DNA from: Azospirillum oleiclasticum
Lineage (GTDB): Bacteria; Pseudomonadota; Alphaproteobacteria; Azospirillales; Azospirillaceae
DNA: 64,000 nt
Assembly (NCBI RefSeq): GCF_013423485.1
Contig: NZ_JABFFR010000011.1
Coordinates: 1 to 64,000, forward strand
Direction of reading: 5' to 3'
The notes under the pieces were generated by a model. The model had not been told where the DNA came from. It ran no database searches and saw nothing but the letters and a program-made list of their open reading frames with translations. The number at the start of each line of letters is the position of its first letter. Positions within the stretch are counted from its first letter, which is position 1. Made by a program: the position numbers and the translations under genes. Positions 6,452 to 20,327 of the stretch are shown here, piece after piece.

Positions 6452-8086
6452 TCAGCGGCTCGGCTGGAAGAGCGCCAGCAGCCCGTCGCCGAGCGCGCCG
6501 CGCCAGGCGAAATGGTCGTGCCCGGCGGCGTAGTCGCGGTAGGCGACCTCGTAGCCCTTCGCCTCCAGCAGGTCGCGGAGATGGCGGGAGCTTTCCAGGA
6601 TGCCGATCTCACCGTCGATGGCGGTCTCGAACAGGCCGGCGCTGAGGAAAAAGCGCACGGGCAGCCGCCGGCGCGCCGCCACCAGCCCGGCGACGTGTTC
6701 CGGCCGGTCGGGCGGCGCGTCGTCGGGGTGCCACCAGAAGGACCCCGACATCGACAGCGCGTTGCCGAACCGGTCCGGCCGCTCCAGCACGGCCGTCACC
6801 GCCGCCAGCCCGCCATAGCTGGATCCGGCCAGCACCGTGCGCTCCGGCCGTGGCCGGATACCCTGGCGCGCGGCCAGCCAGGGCAGCAGCTCGTCCGCGA
6901 GCATCGCCGCGAAGGCCGGGTTGGCCGGCAGCTCGCGCGCCCGCGCCGCGGCGTCGGGGTTGGCGATGAAGACGGCGACCAGCGGCGGCAGGCGGCCATC
7001 GCCGGTCAGCCGGTCGAGCATGGCCGGCACCGGCGCGCGGCGGTCCAGGTAATCCGGCCCGTCGAACAGCAGCATCAGCGCCGTGCCCTCGCCCGCCGGA
7101 TCGACGCCGGGCGGCGCATAGACCGCCACCTCGCGCGAGTTGCCCAGGATGCGGCTGGTGAACCGCTCCGTGACCAGCCGGCCGGCCGGTGCCGCGGCAC
7201 CCGCGCTCTCCGGTGCGGGGATGCCGGGTTCGGCGATGCCCGGCTGGGGCGGGGCGTCCGGCAGTTCGACCAGGGAATGCTGGTTGAAGGGGTCCGGCGC
7301 GTCGGCCGGCCAGGGACGGCGGTTCAGCGGGTCGGCCTGGAGCTGCGCCAGGATCGCCTCCCGGCATTCGCGGCAGGTGCCGGGGAAGTCCGGCACATCC
7401 GGCGCGATCCGGTAGGACAGCCGGGTGGATGAGGGAACGATGAAGCTCTTGAACCAGACGTCGCTGTCGCCCAGCCGCTCCAGCCGTTCATGGTTCGAGG
7501 TCGGGCCACCCAGCAGGCGGACGTTGCGTCGGGCACCGCGCGCCAGGAAGGTCATCACCACCCGCCCCGGCTCCAGCGGTTCGACCAGCGGTGTTCCCCG
7601 CGCCGCCGCCATCCGCCAGAACGCCGCGGTGTCGCCGCCGCGTTGCAGCTCCGCCGCCAGCGCCTCGATGGCGGGGCTGAGATGGCCGCGCAGGACCGGG
7701 TGCTGGTCCGCGACGGCGATGCGGCGGGTCAGGGCCAGCTGGTAGCCGCCGGGCGCGCGCAGCGTCACCCGCAGCGCCGCCATGCGGTCGTCGGCGACGA
7801 AGCGGAAGGTCTCCCGCCCCGTCGTACGGTCGAGCAGCAGCCGGAGCGGTCGCCCCTCCCGGTCGATCAGGCGCAGTTCCGCCGGCTCCGGCCCGGAATC
7901 GAGCGTGCCTTCCACATAGTCGCCGTCCGCCAGCTTCAGCGGGTGGCTGGCGCTGCGGTTCTCGGCCGCGACCGTGCCGGCCACCGGCGCATGCAGGCGC
8001 AAGGGGGTGCCGTCCGGCACGCCCGCGCACGCGTTCAGTCCCATGATCACCATTCCCGCCAGGACAAGACGTTTCCAACGCGCCAC
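6452..8086 (-). CDS. Enterochelin esterase (Fes-like), predicted lipoprotein
   Basis: Predicted to hydrolyse the ester backbone of a ferric catecholate siderophore so that iron can be released. 544 aa. The N-terminus is a lipoprotein signal (RLVLAGMVIMGLNAC, lipobox Cys at about residue 20), so the enzyme should be anchored outside the cytoplasm, unlike cytoplasmic E. coli Fes. The C-terminal half is an esterase-D alpha/beta hydrolase: LMLLFDGPDYL, nucleophile elbow GSSYGG near residue 420, and HDHFAWR with the likely catalytic His. The N-terminal half would be the Fes-type domain. The start is GTG at 8086 with a GGGGGA ribosome site. Confidence 0.85.
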   Translation of the reverse strand: MARWKRLVLAGMVIMGLNACAGVPDGTPLRLHAPVAGTVAAENRSASHPLKLADGDYVEGTLDSGPEPAELRLIDREGRPLRLLLDRTTGRETFRFVADDRMAALRVTLRAPGGYQLALTRRIAVADQHPVLRGHLSPAIEALAAELQRGGDTAAFWRMAAARGTPLVEPLEPGRVVMTFLARGARRNVRLLGGPTSNHERLERLGDSDVWFKSFIVPSSTRLSYRIAPDVPDFPGTCRECREAILAQLQADPLNRRPWPADAPDPFNQHSLVELPDAPPQPGIAEPGIPAPESAGAAAPAGRLVTERFTSRILGNSREVAVYAPPGVDPAGEGTALMLLFDGPDYLDRRAPVPAMLDRLTGDGRLPPLVAVFIANPDAAARARELPANPAFAAMLADELLPWLAARQGIRPRPERTVLAGSSYGGLAAVTAVLERPDRFGNALSMSGSFWWHPDDAPPDRPEHVAGLVAARRRLPVRFFLSAGLFETAIDGEIGILESSRHLRDLLEAKGYEVAYRDYAAGHDHFAWRGALGDGLLALFQPSR

Positions 8087-8099
8087 GCGGTTCCCCCCG

Positions 8100-11000
8100 T
8101 CACCGCCCGGCCGCGCCGATCACGCGGTCGAGCAGCGGCCCGACGATGCGCAGGGAGGCGGGGGCGATGATGTCCTCGTGCGCGCAATGGGACAGGCGGT
8201 GGACCGACAGCCGCCCGACCTTGCCGCGCCAGCTTGCCTCCGGGTCGATCTCCGGCGGCAGCGACTTCTCGGCCACGAACAGGGTCAGCGCGCCGTCGTA
8301 GGACGGGGTGCGTGTCCGCGACAGGAGCCGCACCGCGTCCTTGTAGTTGCCGAAGATGTGGCCGAACATCGCCACCTTCTCCCGCCGCAGATCCTCGTCC
8401 ATCACGTCGGCCAGGGCGTCGTTCAGGAACTGCTCCTGCTCGCGCTCGGCCGCCCGGTCGGCGTCGGCGCGGCCGAGACCGCTCCAGTCGTGCGCCTCCG
8501 CCGGATAAGTGTCGAGCAGGCCCAGGAAATCCACCCGCTCGCCCAGCCGCCGCAGCCGCACCGCCAGACCGAAGGCGACGGTGCCGCCCAGCGAATAGCC
8601 CAGCAGATGGTAGGGACCCTGCGGCTGCACCGCGCGCAGGGTGGCGAGCTGGCGGTCGCACAGCTCGTCCATATCGGCGCTCAGCGCCAGCGGACCGTTG
8701 GGGCGGGGCGATTGCAGGCCGATGATCGGCCGGTCGCCGCCCAGATAGCGCGACAGCACGCTGTACTGCCAGGACAGGCCGGAGCCGGGGTAGAGGCAGA
8801 CCAGCGGCGTTCCCGACCCGTCGCGCAGGCGGATGACCGGCGCGAAGCCCAGATTCTCCGGTTCGTCCGGCCGTTCCGTCTCGGTCAGATGGGCGGCGAG
8901 ACGGGCGACGGTCGGCGTCACCATGATCTGGTTGACCGACACCGGCCGCCCGATGTCGCGGCGGATTCGCGCCGCCAGCCGCATCGCCAGCAGCGAATGG
9001 CCGCCGATGGCGAAGAAATCCTCGTCGGCCCCGACGTTCTCCAACCCCAGCAGCTCGGCCATGATGGCCGCCAGCCGGCTCTCCAGCCCCGCGGCCGGCT
9101 GGCGCCCGGCCGATCCGGCATCGGGACCGGCGGCCGGCAGCGGCAGCGCCTTGCGGTCGAGCTTGCCGTTCGGCGACAGCGGCAGCGCGTCCAGCGCCAC
9201 GCAGGCGGTCGGCACCATGTGCGGCGGCAGCGTTTCGGCGAGGGCTGCGCGGATGGCGGCCCCATCGACGCCGTGGCCCGCGGCGGGAACGATCCAGGCG
9301 ACGAGCTGGCGCCGATCCATCCCGGTCTCCGTGGCGCCTGCGCTCGGCCGGTCCCCGCCCAGTGCCACGGCGTTGACCACCGCCTGCGCCACGCCGGGCA
9401 GGGCGGCGATGGCGCTCTCGATCTCCCCCGGCTCGATCCGCTGGCCGCGGATCTTCACCTGATGGTCGGTGCGGCCGAGATACTCGACGGCACCGTCCGG
9501 CAGCCAGCGGGCGAGGTCGCCGGTGCGGTACATGCGCCGGCCGCGGTCGAACGGGTCGGCGACGAAGCGCGTGGCGGTCAGGCCGGGGCGACCGAGATAG
9601 CCGAGTGCCAGCTGGTCGCCGCACAGGTACAGCTCCCCCACCGCCCCCGGCGGCACCGGGCGGAGCGCGTGGTCAAGGATGCGCAGCTGCGTGTTCCACA
9701 CCGGCAGCCCGATGGGAACGCCGCCGTCGCCCTCGATCCGCTCGCCCGCGGCCGGGCAGTAGGTCACGTCGACCGCAGCCTCGGTCGGGCCGTAGAGGTT
9801 GTGAAGCTCTGCGCCGAAACGGGCGGCGAAGGCGCGCGACAGGCTCCGCCCCAGCGCCTCCCCACTGCAGAAGACGCGGGTCAGGCTGGTGCAGACGGGC
9901 TGATCCGGGCCGTGCGCCTCGACCACGCTGGCGGTGAAGAGGGCCAGCATCGACGGCACGAAATGGATGGTGGTGATGCGGTGCTCCTCGATCAGCCGCA
10001 CCAGCGCGGCCGGGTCGCGGTGCGCCTCGGGCGGCGCCATCACCAGCCGGGCACCCACCATATAGGACCAGAAGAACTCCCACACCGACACGTCGAACCC
10101 GCAGGGCGTCTTCTGCAGGATGGCGTCGCCGGCATCGAGCGGATACTCGTTCTGCATCCACAGGATTCGGTTGACGATCGCGCCGTGCGACACCGCCACC
10201 CCCTTGGGCCGCCCGGTGGTGCCGCTGGTGTAGATGACATAGGCCGCATGCCCCGGCGACAGACCGTCGTCGGGCGCCACCGGCTCCGCCTCCGCGTCCG
10301 CCTCCCCATCGACCGCCAGCACCGGAACCGCGTCGCCGAACAGCGGGCGGGAGGCGGCGTCGGTCATCAGCACCCGCGGGCGGGCGTCGGACAGCATGAG
10401 GCCCAGACGCTCCGCCGGGTAGCCGAGATCGAGCGGCAGATAGGCGGCCCCCGCCTCGATCACCGCCAGGATCGACAGGCTGAGCGAGGCGGAGCGCGGC
10501 AGCCCCACGGCCACCACGTCGCCGGTGCGCACGCCCATGGCGCGCAGCCGCCCCGCCAGATGCGCCACCCGCCGCCGCACCTGGCAGAAGCTCAGGCGTT
10601 CGCGCCCGTCCACCAGCGCCACGGCGTCCGGGCTGCGCTGCGCCTGGGCGGCCAGCAGGCCGCGCAGGGTCTCGCCCGGAATCCTCCGTGCGGTGTCGTT
10701 GACCGCGGCGAGGTGCCGTTGCTCACCATCGGTCAGCAAGGGCAGGGCGGCGACCGGCGTGTCGGGAAGCTGGACCAACGCCTCCAGCAGACCGCGCACC
10801 CGCTCCGCCAGCGCCCGCGCGTCGGGCACCGCGCCGCGGTTCTCCACCAGCAACGTCAGCTCGCGTCCCGGCAGCACCAGCAGGGCCAGCGGGTAATGGC
10901 TGTAGCCGCGGTTGTGGACGCCGGCCACCCTTAGGCCGCCGGAGTCGATGGCGTCGAGGCCGCTGTCCGGGTAGTTCTCCACCACCAGCAGCGTGTCGAA

Positions 11001-14000
11001 CAGGGCACCACCCCCGGCCAGCGCCTGCAGGTCGGACAGGCCGAGCCCGTCATGCTCCATCAGCCCGATGTGGCGGTCCTGAATGGCCGGCACCTGCACC
11101 CACAGCGGCCGGGCCGGATCGAGGGCGACACGCACCGGCAGGGTGTTGAGGAACAGCCCGACCTGCTCCGCGAGCCCCACCACCGCGCCGGAGCGGCCGG
11201 ACACCGGGGTGCCGAACAGCACGTCGTCACGGCCCGCCATATTACCCAGCACCAGCGCCCACACGGCCTGCATCAGCGCGTTGAGCGTCAGCCCGTCGCC
11301 GCGCAGCCGGGCCAGCAGCGCATCGGTCAGCGCCGCCGGCAGGGTCAGCACCGCTTCCTCCATCGCCGCATCGCTGCCGGATTTTGCGGCGTCGAACAGC
11401 ACGGTCGGGATGGCGCCTGCCAGCGCGTCGGTCCAGGCGGCCCGGCTGGCCGCGGTGTCGCGCGCGAGCAGGGCGCCCACCACCTCCGGGTAACCCACGG
11501 GCGGGGGCGGCAGGGAGGCACCGTCGCGGCCATAGGCGGTCAGCAGGTCGCGCAGGACCAGCGGCGTCGACCAGCCGTCCACCACCAGATGATGGATGGC
11601 GATCAGCAGCCGGTGGCGGTCGGTGGTGGTGCGCACCAGCACGGCCTTCACCAGCCCCAGGAACCGGTCGGTCGGGTTGGCGCGCTCCGCCGTCGCCGCC
11701 TCGATGCGGGCGAGTTCCGCTGCCGCCGCCTCCGGCTCCAGCCCGGACAGGTCGTGCCGCTCGAAAGGCCAGAGCGGACCGCCGCCCGGCGGCAGGGCGG
11801 GAATGACCAGCAGCGGGTCGCCGTTGCCGTCATGGTCGAACAGCCCGGCAAGCTGCGGGTGGCGGCGCAGCACCGCGTCGAAGGCGCGGCACAGGCGTTC
11901 CGAGTCCAGAGGACCGTCGAGGTCGAGCGCGGTGAAGGCGTTGTAGGCGCTGGCGCGCCCGCCGAGCTGCGCCTGGAACAGCATGCCCTTCTGCAGCGGC
12001 AGCAATGGCACCGCTGCGGCCACCGGCCCATGCCGGGACGCCAGCGCCGCCAGATCGGCCGACGGGGTCGCCGCCAGGATGGAACGGCGTGCCACCATCA
12101 GAACTCGCAGGGCCGGTGCCATGCCACGCGGGTCGCGCCCGGCGAACACGTCGCGCGGACGCAGCTCGAAGCCGTGCGCGCGCAGCTCGCTGCCCAGCGC
12201 GATGGCGCTGATGCTGTCGCCGCCCAGCGCGAAGAAATCGGCGTCGGCCCCCACCGTCTCCAGCCCCAGCACCTTCGCCATCGCCCGGCACAGCAGCGCC
12301 TCCTCCGCGGTGGCGGGGAGGGCGCCGCCGGTCTCGGCGGTGGGGGCGGGCAGGCGGGCGCGGTCCACCTTGCCGTTGACGGTCAGCGGGAAGGCGTCCA
12401 GCAGCACCAGCGCCGACGGCACCATGTAATCGGGCAGCCGCGCGCGCAGGGCTTGGAGCAGGCCACGGGCCGCAATCCCGGCGTTCGCCGCGGGCGGGCC
12501 GGACAGGGTGCAGTAGCCGACCAGCCGGTGGCTGTCGTTCACCGCTTCCGCCACCACCAGCGCGCCGGTGACGCCGGGCAGCCGTTGCAGGGCGGCCTCC
12601 ACCTCCGGGATTTCGATGCGGTAGCCGCGGACCTTGACCTGATGGTCGGCACGGCCGATGAAATCGACCAGACCGTCGCCGGCCCAGCGCACCAGATCAC
12701 CCGTGCGGTAGAGCCGCCCGCCACTGCCGAAGGGATCGGCGACGAAGCGTTGCGCCGTCAGACCTGCCCGCCCCACATAGCCGGCCGCCAGACCGGCGCC
12801 GCCGATGTAGAGCTCGCCGACAACGCCCACCGGGACCGGCCGCAGCCGGGCGTCCAGGACATGCACGCGCACATTGCCGACCGGCCGCCCGACCACCGGC
12901 CGTTCCGACCGGTCGACAGGCGCCCGCAGCGTGTCCACCGTGTTCTCGGTCGGGCCGTAGAGGTTGACCGCCATCAGGCCGGGGTGGGCGCGCAGGTGAG
13001 TCCACAAGGCGGGGGAGGCGGCCTCCCCGCCGATCAGGACCAGCGTCGGGTGGTGGTGGCCCGGCTCCATCAGGCCGCAGGCCAGCGTCTGCGCGCAGAA
13101 GGACGGCGGCAGGTCCAGCGCGTCGAGGCGGCGGGCGCGCAGCTCCTCCACCAGGGCGCGGGCGTCGCGCCGCGTCTCCTCGTCGAAGACGTGCAGCTCC
13201 TGCCCCAGCAGCATCCAGAAAATCTGGAGCCAGGAGCTGTCGAAGGCGAAGGAATGGGTGTGCGCCGCCCTCAGCGCACGGCCACCCTGGCGCCGCCGGA
13301 AGCTCTCCAGCGCCGGGCCGTAGACGGTGGCGCTGTGGGCCAGCAGCAGGTTCAGCAGGGCGCCGTGGGTGTTCATCACCCCCTTAGGCCGCCCGGTGGA
13401 GCCGGAGGTGAAGATGATGGTGGCGGTGTGGGCCGGGGTCAGCGGCGCCGTCCGCTCCGCCGCCGCGACGGTGGCACCGGACAGGGCGGCGCAGGCCGCC
13501 AGCAGATCGGCGTCGTCCAGGCACAGCGCCTCCAGCCCGGCGGGGAGCCGCCCCTCGACCGTGCCCCAGGTCAGGACGCAGCGGGGCCGCGCGTCCTCGC
13601 ACATCATGGCGAGGCGTTCGGCGGGGTGGTCGAGGTCGAGCGGCAGATGGGTGGCACCGCTCGTCAGCACCGCCAGCATGGCGATGACCGCGTCGGCCGA
13701 GCGCGGAACCGCCACCGCCACCACGTCGCCGGGACCGACGCCGCGGCCGATCAGCAGCCGCGCCAGCCGGGCCGAAGCGCCCGACAGCTCGCGGAATGTC
13801 AGCCGCCGGTCGCCGGCCGTGGGGTCGGCGAAGACCAGCGCGGTCGCGTCCGGCGTCTCCGCCGCCTGCCGGTCCAGCACCTCGATCAAGGTTGCGGGGT
13901 GCTCCGGGGTTGCGAAGGCCGGGCCGGCGGACCAGACGGCGATGGCCGCCTCCTCGTCCTCGTCCATCACCGGCAGGCGGTCGAGCGGGCAGCCGCCGGT

Positions 14001-15281
14001 CGCGGCGTCCAGCAGGCGGATCAGGCGACGGGCGTGGCGGGCTGTTTCGGCCGCGTCGTAGCGGCTGCGGTCGGCGCGCAGTTCCAGGGTGACGCCGCCG
14101 CCGCGCGTCAGCAGCCCGAATTCGAAGTCATCGACCGGCCCGGTCGCCAGATGGTGGGTGATCGCCGGCACCCCGGCGAAGTCGAGGTCGTAATCGAACA
14201 TCCGGTAATTGATCACCGGACCATAGAGCGCCTTGCCCGACCCGACCTGCCCCAGGTCGCGCGGGATGCGCTCGGCGTCGTAGCGTTGGTGGCGCCGCGC
14301 CTCCTTCACGGCCGCCCGCACCCGGCCCGCGGCGTCGGCCAATGTCCGCGCCTCGCCGAGGTCGATGCGCAGCGGCAGCACAGTCACCACCGGGGCCAGC
14401 GCGTGCGCGGCGGCCGAACCCATCCGCCGCATGAAGGGGAAGCCCACCACCGGCCGCGGGTCGCCGGACAGCCGATGCAGATAGACGGCGATGCCAGCCG
14501 CCACCAGATCGGCGACGGCAACGCCCGCGGCCCGCGCCTGCCAGACCAGACGGTCGGCAAGCGCCGGCGGAAGGTCGCAGGCGTGCGCCACCACCTCCGA
14601 CGTCGCCTGCTGCTCGGTCGGCTTGGCGCCGTGGAGGGAGAGGGTCAGCGGGGCTGGGAAGTCGCCGCACAGCCCGCTCCAATAGGCACGGTCGGCGGCC
14701 GGCGCGTCGGAGGCGAGATAGGCCGCCTCCTCCGCCACCACCGCGGCGACGGGGACGAAGGGGCAGGGGGCGGGGGCCAGACCGCGAACCGCCGCGGAGT
14801 AGAGCGCGGCGACGCGGCGGGTCAGCGCGTTGAAGCTGTAGCCGTCCAGCATGATGTGGTGGTAGCGCTGGTACCAGATCCAGCGCGGCGCGCCGTCCGC
14901 ACCGGCAATGTCGAACAGGATCTGGCGGCACAGCGGGCGGTCGCCGTCGACCGGCAGGTCGGCGGCCAGATCCCCGGCCATGACGGCGCGTGCCGCGGCC
15001 TCCGGATCGGCGACACCGGCGAGGTCGATGCGCTCCGGCTCGGGAACCGTGTTGCCGGGATCGCCCAGGATCTGGACGACCCGCCCATCCCGTTCGGCGA
15101 AGCGGGCGGTCACGGTGTCGGCCTCCGCCAGCCCGTCGCGGACCGCCCGCACCAGCCGGTCGGCGTCGATGGCGCCGTTCAGTTCGACCGCGTGGGCGAT
15201 GACGTAGGCGTTCTTGCGGGCCGCGACCTGATCCGCCAGCCAGATTCCCAGTTGCGTGCCCAGCAGGGGGACGATGCGCAT
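8100..15281 (-). CDS. Dimodular non-ribosomal peptide synthetase C-A-T-C-A-T-TE (DhbF/EntF-like)
   Basis: Assembles the DHB-amino acid-Ser siderophore chain; about 2393 aa. The first C domain has HHIMLDG (141-147). A1 has [10 protein letters not shown] near 620, T1 has GGDSIS near 1020, and the second C has HHLVVDGWS near 1227. A2 has [10 protein letters not shown] near 1680, T2 has GGHSL near 2092, and TE has GYSLGG near 2225. A2 carries [25 protein letters not shown] and YGPTEAAVD, matching the EntF serine pocket (DVWHFSLVDK), so serine is predicted. A1 has [10 protein letters not shown] and DLPPSF; its substrate is not clear. No epimerase domain is seen between T1 and the second C. Start: ATG 15281 with GAGG upstream, where homology begins; a longer in-frame extension is unlikely. 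The TE suggests cyclic oligomerisation, as in enterobactin or bacillibactin. Confidence 0.93.
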   Translation of the reverse strand: MRIVPLLGTQLGIWLADQVAARKNAYVIAHAVELNGAIDADRLVRAVRDGLAEADTVTARFAERDGRVVQILGDPGNTVPEPERIDLAGVADPEAAARAVMAGDLAADLPVDGDRPLCRQILFDIAGADGAPRWIWYQRYHHIMLDGYSFNALTRRVAALYSAAVRGLAPAPCPFVPVAAVVAEEAAYLASDAPAADRAYWSGLCGDFPAPLTLSLHGAKPTEQQATSEVVAHACDLPPALADRLVWQARAAGVAVADLVAAGIAVYLHRLSGDPRPVVGFPFMRRMGSAAAHALAPVVTVLPLRIDLGEARTLADAAGRVRAAVKEARRHQRYDAERIPRDLGQVGSGKALYGPVINYRMFDYDLDFAGVPAITHHLATGPVDDFEFGLLTRGGGVTLELRADRSRYDAAETARHARRLIRLLDAATGGCPLDRLPVMDEDEEAAIAVWSAGPAFATPEHPATLIEVLDRQAAETPDATALVFADPTAGDRRLTFRELSGASARLARLLIGRGVGPGDVVAVAVPRSADAVIAMLAVLTSGATHLPLDLDHPAERLAMMCEDARPRCVLTWGTVEGRLPAGLEALCLDDADLLAACAALSGATVAAAERTAPLTPAHTATIIFTSGSTGRPKGVMNTHGALLNLLLAHSATVYGPALESFRRRQGGRALRAAHTHSFAFDSSWLQIFWMLLGQELHVFDEETRRDARALVEELRARRLDALDLPPSFCAQTLACGLMEPGHHHPTLVLIGGEAASPALWTHLRAHPGLMAVNLYGPTENTVDTLRAPVDRSERPVVGRPVGNVRVHVLDARLRPVPVGVVGELYIGGAGLAAGYVGRAGLTAQRFVADPFGSGGRLYRTGDLVRWAGDGLVDFIGRADHQVKVRGYRIEIPEVEAALQRLPGVTGALVVAEAVNDSHRLVGYCTLSGPPAANAGIAARGLLQALRARLPDYMVPSALVLLDAFPLTVNGKVDRARLPAPTAETGGALPATAEEALLCRAMAKVLGLETVGADADFFALGGDSISAIALGSELRAHGFELRPRDVFAGRDPRGMAPALRVLMVARRSILAATPSADLAALASRHGPVAAAVPLLPLQKGMLFQAQLGGRASAYNAFTALDLDGPLDSERLCRAFDAVLRRHPQLAGLFDHDGNGDPLLVIPALPPGGGPLWPFERHDLSGLEPEAAAAELARIEAATAERANPTDRFLGLVKAVLVRTTTDRHRLLIAIHHLVVDGWSTPLVLRDLLTAYGRDGASLPPPPVGYPEVVGALLARDTAASRAAWTDALAGAIPTVLFDAAKSGSDAAMEEAVLTLPAALTDALLARLRGDGLTLNALMQAVWALVLGNMAGRDDVLFGTPVSGRSGAVVGLAEQVGLFLNTLPVRVALDPARPLWVQVPAIQDRHIGLMEHDGLGLSDLQALAGGGALFDTLLVVENYPDSGLDAIDSGGLRVAGVHNRGYSHYPLALLVLPGRELTLLVENRGAVPDARALAERVRGLLEALVQLPDTPVAALPLLTDGEQRHLAAVNDTARRIPGETLRGLLAAQAQRSPDAVALVDGRERLSFCQVRRRVAHLAGRLRAMGVRTGDVVAVGLPRSASLSLSILAVIEAGAAYLPLDLGYPAERLGLMLSDARPRVLMTDAASRPLFGDAVPVLAVDGEADAEAEPVAPDDGLSPGHAAYVIYTSGTTGRPKGVAVSHGAIVNRILWMQNEYPLDAGDAILQKTPCGFDVSVWEFFWSYMVGARLVMAPPEAHRDPAALVRLIEEHRITTIHFVPSMLALFTASVVEAHGPDQPVCTSLTRVFCSGEALGRSLSRAFAARFGAELHNLYGPTEAAVDVTYCPAAGERIEGDGGVPIGLPVWNTQLRILDHALRPVPPGAVGELYLCGDQLALGYLGRPGLTATRFVADPFDRGRRMYRTGDLARWLPDGAVEYLGRTDHQVKIRGQRIEPGEIESAIAALPGVAQAVVNAVALGGDRPSAGATETGMDRRQLVAWIVPAAGHGVDGAAIRAALAETLPPHMVPTACVALDALPLSPNGKLDRKALPLPAAGPDAGSAGRQPAAGLESRLAAIMAELLGLENVGADEDFFAIGGHSLLAMRLAARIRRDIGRPVSVNQIMVTPTVARLAAHLTETERPDEPENLGFAPVIRLRDGSGTPLVCLYPGSGLSWQYSVLSRYLGGDRPIIGLQSPRPNGPLALSADMDELCDRQLATLRAVQPQGPYHLLGYSLGGTVAFGLAVRLRRLGERVDFLGLLDTYPAEAHDWSGLGRADADRAAEREQEQFLNDALADVMDEDLRREKVAMFGHIFGNYKDAVRLLSRTRTPSYDGALTLFVAEKSLPPEIDPEASWRGKVGRLSVHRLSHCAHEDIIAPASLRIVGPLLDRVIGAAGR

Positions 15282-15312
15282 GGCCCTGTCCTCGCGTCGG
15301 ATGTCGGTGCCG

Positions 15313-15522
15313 TCAGGCGGCGGCAGCGGTGGTGGGGCCGCTCCAGTCCGCCTCGATGCGGTCGAGGCAGGCGGCACGGCCGGCGGGGCCGAAGACCGGG
15401 TCCCAGCCCGCGGGAACCGCGGCGAAGCCCGGCCACAAGCTGAACTGGCCGGCAGCGTTCACCAGCACCAGGAAGTCGTGGCGCTCGTCGTCGAAGGGGT
15501 TGACGTAATGGTCGTTGGTCAT
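15313..15522 (-). CDS. MbtH-like protein (NRPS adenylation partner)
   Basis: A 69-aa protein beginning [13 protein letters not shown] with the MbtH signature NPFDDE, FSLWP and PAGWDPVFG. MbtH proteins bind adenylation domains and support their folding and activity; E. coli YbdZ does this for EntF. It lies 31 nt upstream of the NRPS start in the same operon. Confidence 0.95.
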   Translation of the reverse strand: MTNDHYVNPFDDERHDFLVLVNAAGQFSLWPGFAAVPAGWDPVFGPAGRAACLDRIEADWSGPTTAAAA

Positions 15523-15558
15523 CGGGTGGGTCCTGCGTCCTGGAATGCTGCCGGGGTG

Positions 15559-16305
15559 CTACCGCCCCAGCGTGGCGCCGCCGTCCACCAGCAGGTCGGC
15601 CATGGTGACGTGGCCGGCGGCGGGCGAGGCGAGGAAGACGACGATCCCGGCGATGTCCCGCGGGCTGGCGATCTTCCCGAGCGGGATGCCCAGCTTGTAG
15701 CGGCCGGGGTCGCCGCGGACGGTGGCTGCCGCCCCGTCCGGCCCGTCCCACAGCGCCCTCTGCATGGCGGTGTCGGTGGAGCCGGGGGAGACGACGTTGC
15801 AGCGCACGCCATAGGGCGCCAGCTCAAGCCCAACCGTCATGGTCAGGCTGGTCAGCGCCGCCTTCGACGCGCCATAGGCGGCCATGCCCATGCGCGGCAC
15901 ATGGGCGGCGTTCGACGACACGCTGACGATGGCGCCGCCGCGCCCGCGCTTGAAGGCCGGCACCAGCGCCCGCATCATGTGGAAGGGACCGGCGACGTTG
16001 ACGGCGAAGGTGTCGTGCCAATCGGCGTCCGTCATCGCCTCCACCGGCCCCATGCGCAGGATGCCGGCGACGTTGGCCAACACGTCGATCGCGACCCCTT
16101 CGGCGGACAGCGCGCGGCAGGCACCGGAGACGGCGTCCGCGTCGGCGATGTCGAGCGTCACGGCGCGGTAGGGCGCCTCCGCGTCCCAGCGCCGGTCGAA
16201 GGCGACGACCGTGGCGCCCTCGGCATGGAAGAGGTCGGCCACCGCGCGGCCGATGCCCTGGTTGGCGCCGGTGACCCAGACGGTGCGCCCTGTGAACGCC
16301 GCCAT
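15559..16305 (-). CDS. entA: 2,3-dihydro-2,3-dihydroxybenzoate dehydrogenase
   Basis: NAD-dependent short-chain dehydrogenase that makes 2,3-dihydroxybenzoate, the last step of DHB synthesis. 248 aa, starting [19 protein letters not shown] with the Rossmann [14 protein letters not shown] follows, then the catalytic SSNAA and YGASKAA (Tyr-x3-Lys), and a late [10 protein letters not shown]. The ATG at 16305 sits 8 nt from the entB stop. Confidence 0.95.
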   Translation of the reverse strand: MAAFTGRTVWVTGANQGIGRAVADLFHAEGATVVAFDRRWDAEAPYRAVTLDIADADAVSGACRALSAEGVAIDVLANVAGILRMGPVEAMTDADWHDTFAVNVAGPFHMMRALVPAFKRGRGGAIVSVSSNAAHVPRMGMAAYGASKAALTSLTMTVGLELAPYGVRCNVVSPGSTDTAMQRALWDGPDGAAATVRGDPGRYKLGIPLGKIASPRDIAGIVVFLASPAAGHVTMADLLVDGGATLGR

Positions 16306-16313
16306 GCCGGCCC

Positions 16314-17173
16314 TCACGCCGCCAGGGCGAGGCGGGGCTGGATCAGCCCCCACCAGCCGTTGATGGTGGGCCGCACCGCCAGCTCGGCGAAGTCCACCGC
16401 GATCCCCGCCGCCTTGCAGCGGTCGATGAGCTGCATCACCACGATGGAGTCGATGCCGAAATCCAGCAGGTTGTCGTCGTCCCCCGGCACCTCGTCGAGC
16501 GTGGCGAGCAGCGTCCGGCGCAGCTCGTCCTTGCTCAGCGGCTCGGCCGCGGTGACGAGGATGCTGGAGGAATGCAGCGTCCGCCCGGCGTTGCGGGCGA
16601 CGTGGCGCAACGCCATCAGGTGGTCGTCGCGCGTGAAGTCGGCGATGCCGTCGGCGACCAGGAACGGCTTGATGCCGCGCATGAACGCCTCGACCGCCGT
16701 CTGCATCACGCCGATGTGGGCGTAGACGCCGCAGATCAGGAGCTGATCGCGCCCAGACTCCGCCAGGATCTCGGCCAGCGGCGCGCGGAAGAAGGCGCTG
16801 TAGCGCCATTTGGTCAGCACCCGGTCGTCGGGGTCGGGTGCCAGCGCCGCGACGATGCCGGCCTGCTCCGGCTTGCGAGTCAGCCCCGGCCCCCACATGT
16901 CGTTCAGCAGGCCGCGGTCGGCGTCCGACTGCACGGCCGGCTGCGCGGTGTAGACGACGGGAACGCCGAGCGCCTTCAGGTGGCGCTTCAGCCGCGCGAT
17001 GGTGTCCACGCAGCCGGCGATGGCCGGATTCCCGTCGCCGTAGAAGCCGACGAAATAGTCCTGCATGTCGTGGATCAGCAGCACCGCGCGGCCGGGGTCG
17101 AAGCTCCAGGACACCTTGTCCTGCGGCAGTTCGGCGGGGGAGGGCGGGGCGTAGGGGGCGATGGTCCGGATGG

Positions 17174-17177
<4 letters not shown>
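16314..17177 (-). CDS. entB: Isochorismatase with C-terminal aryl carrier domain
   Basis: Bifunctional 287-aa protein. Residues 1-~205 are an isochorismatase (LLIHDMQDYFVGFY with the catalytic Asp, KWRYSAFF, CGVYAHIGVM), converting isochorismate to dihydro-DHB. The C-terminal aryl carrier protein has DFGIDSIVVMQL, whose Ser takes phosphopantetheine from EntD and DHB from EntE. The ATG at 17177 overlaps the entE stop (ATGA). Confidence 0.96.
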
Positions 17178-18861
<1,684 letters not shown>

Positions 18862-18865
<4 letters not shown>

Positions 18866-20064
18866 GACGCCATCTCCACCGCGGCCTCGCCGGCGCCGAC
18901 GCCGAACAGGTTCAGCATGGTGGCCAGCTTGGCCGCCGTCTCCTCCCACTCCGCCGCGGGGGTGGATTCGGCGACGATGCCGGCCCCGGCGTAGAGGCGC
19001 AGCCACCGCCCCTGCACCAGCCCGCAACGGATGGACAGTGCCCATTCGCCGTTCCCACGGCTGTCCATCCAGCCGACCATGCCGCTGTACCAGCCGCGGG
19101 CGTAGCCCTCCAGCCCGGCGATGGCCTCGCGGGCCAGCTCCGTCGGCGTGCCGCAGACGGCGGGTGTCGGGTGCAGGGCGTGCGCGAGCCGCAACGACGA
19201 CACCGAGGGGTCGGCCAGCTCGCCGGTCAGCTCGGTGGACAGGTGCAGCATGGTGGGCGTGCGGATCACGCTGGGCTCGTCGGGAACCGCCAGCCGGCTG
19301 CAATGGCCGGCCAGCGCGGCCCGCACGGCATCGACCACATAGCGGTGCTCCGTCCGGTCCTTGGCCGACGCCAGCAGGGCGGCGGTGCGCTGCCGTTCGA
19401 CCTCCGCCGAGGCGCTGCGCGGGGCGGAGCCGGCCAGCGGGTTGCTGACCACGGTGCGCCCGGTCTTGCGGATCAGCAACTCGGGGCTCGCCCCCACCAG
19501 CGTCTGCCCGTAGGCGACGGGGGCGGCGAAGACGTAGGCGCCGGGATTCTGCCGCAGCAGCGTCCGCAGCAGGCGACCCGGAGAGAAGACGCCGCGGGCC
19601 TCCACATCGAGCGGGCGCGACAGCACCACCTTGCGCAGGGGGGTGTCGCGGAACAGGTCGATGGCGCGCCCCACCGCCTCTTCGAAGGCGCCGCGGCCGA
19701 CCGTCTCCTCGACGGCGGCCAGCTCCGCCGGCGCCGTGTCCGGCGTGGCGGGCGCCGCGAGCCGCGCGGTGTCCTCGTGGTCGTAGCGCTGCGGGATGAA
19801 CAGGCGCGCCTGCTGGCGGCTGTCGAAGGGGATGGCGCCGACCAGGATCGGGTTGTCGATGCCGCGGGCCGTGCGACGGCGGAACGCGCGGTCCAGCGCC
19901 TCCTCCCATTGGCCGTCGGTGAAGGCGCGGTCTTCGAGCGCTACGTCCATCCGCTCGTCCACGCCGTAGGCCCTGAGGACACGGCCACGCGAGGCGAACA
20001 GGAAATCGGGGTCGCAACGGTCGGCTTGCGGCCGCTCCCCGAGGGGCAGGGCTAGTACATCCAT
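18862..20064 (-). CDS. entC: Isochorismate synthase
   Basis: Converts chorismate to isochorismate, committing it to DHB. 400 aa from ATG 20064, preceded by GGAGG at a 10-nt gap; TTG at 20094 is in frame but would add ten residues. Landmarks are [41 protein letters not shown], the [10 protein letters not shown] stretch, [10 protein letters not shown] and YSGMVGWMD with the late catalytic residues. First gene of the operon, downstream of a Fur-like box. Confidence 0.94.
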
Positions 20065-20209
20065 GGAAACGGGGCCTCCACTGGTCATCCGCAAGGGCGG
20101 ATGGCGTTGGCATCGGTGGCAATCCGCGTGGCTTGCGGCCCTTGGCCGGGGCGCGATCCACCCCCGGACCTGCGGCGGCGGGGGCGGCCTACCATCGTAC
20201 TTGGTTGCG

Positions 20210-20254
20210 AATGATTCTTATTATCATTTTATGGGCGAATTTGGTGCCTTGCAA
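20210..20254 (-). promoter_or_regulatory. Promoter and Fur-like operator of the siderophore operon
   Basis: On the minus strand, TTGCAA (20254-20249), a 17-nt spacer and TAAAAT (20231-20226) form a good promoter with a start near 20219. A 19-bp palindrome AATGAT-N7-ATCATT (20210-20228) covers the -10 and start, the classic place for iron-dependent Fur repression. The remainder of the 20065-20327 gap shows no gene. Confidence 0.8.
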
Positions 20255-20327
20255 GTGGTTTATGAATTTCCTGTAAGAATTTCCCGTCGGCGGTGCCCGT
20301 CGCATCCGCTCGATCCGGAACCGATGG

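Noticed and set aside
11052-15443. Long open frames antisense to the NRPS, including one over 1400 codons
   Set aside because: In this very GC-rich DNA, stop codons are rare in all frames. The antisense products are Arg/Pro/Gly/Gln-rich without domains, while the minus strand reads a complete NRPS.
18866-20161. A single fused EntE-EntC reading frame
   Set aside because: The open frame upstream of GTG 18865 is an Arg/Gly/Ala-rich out-of-frame reading of entC. The two real genes overlap by GTGA.
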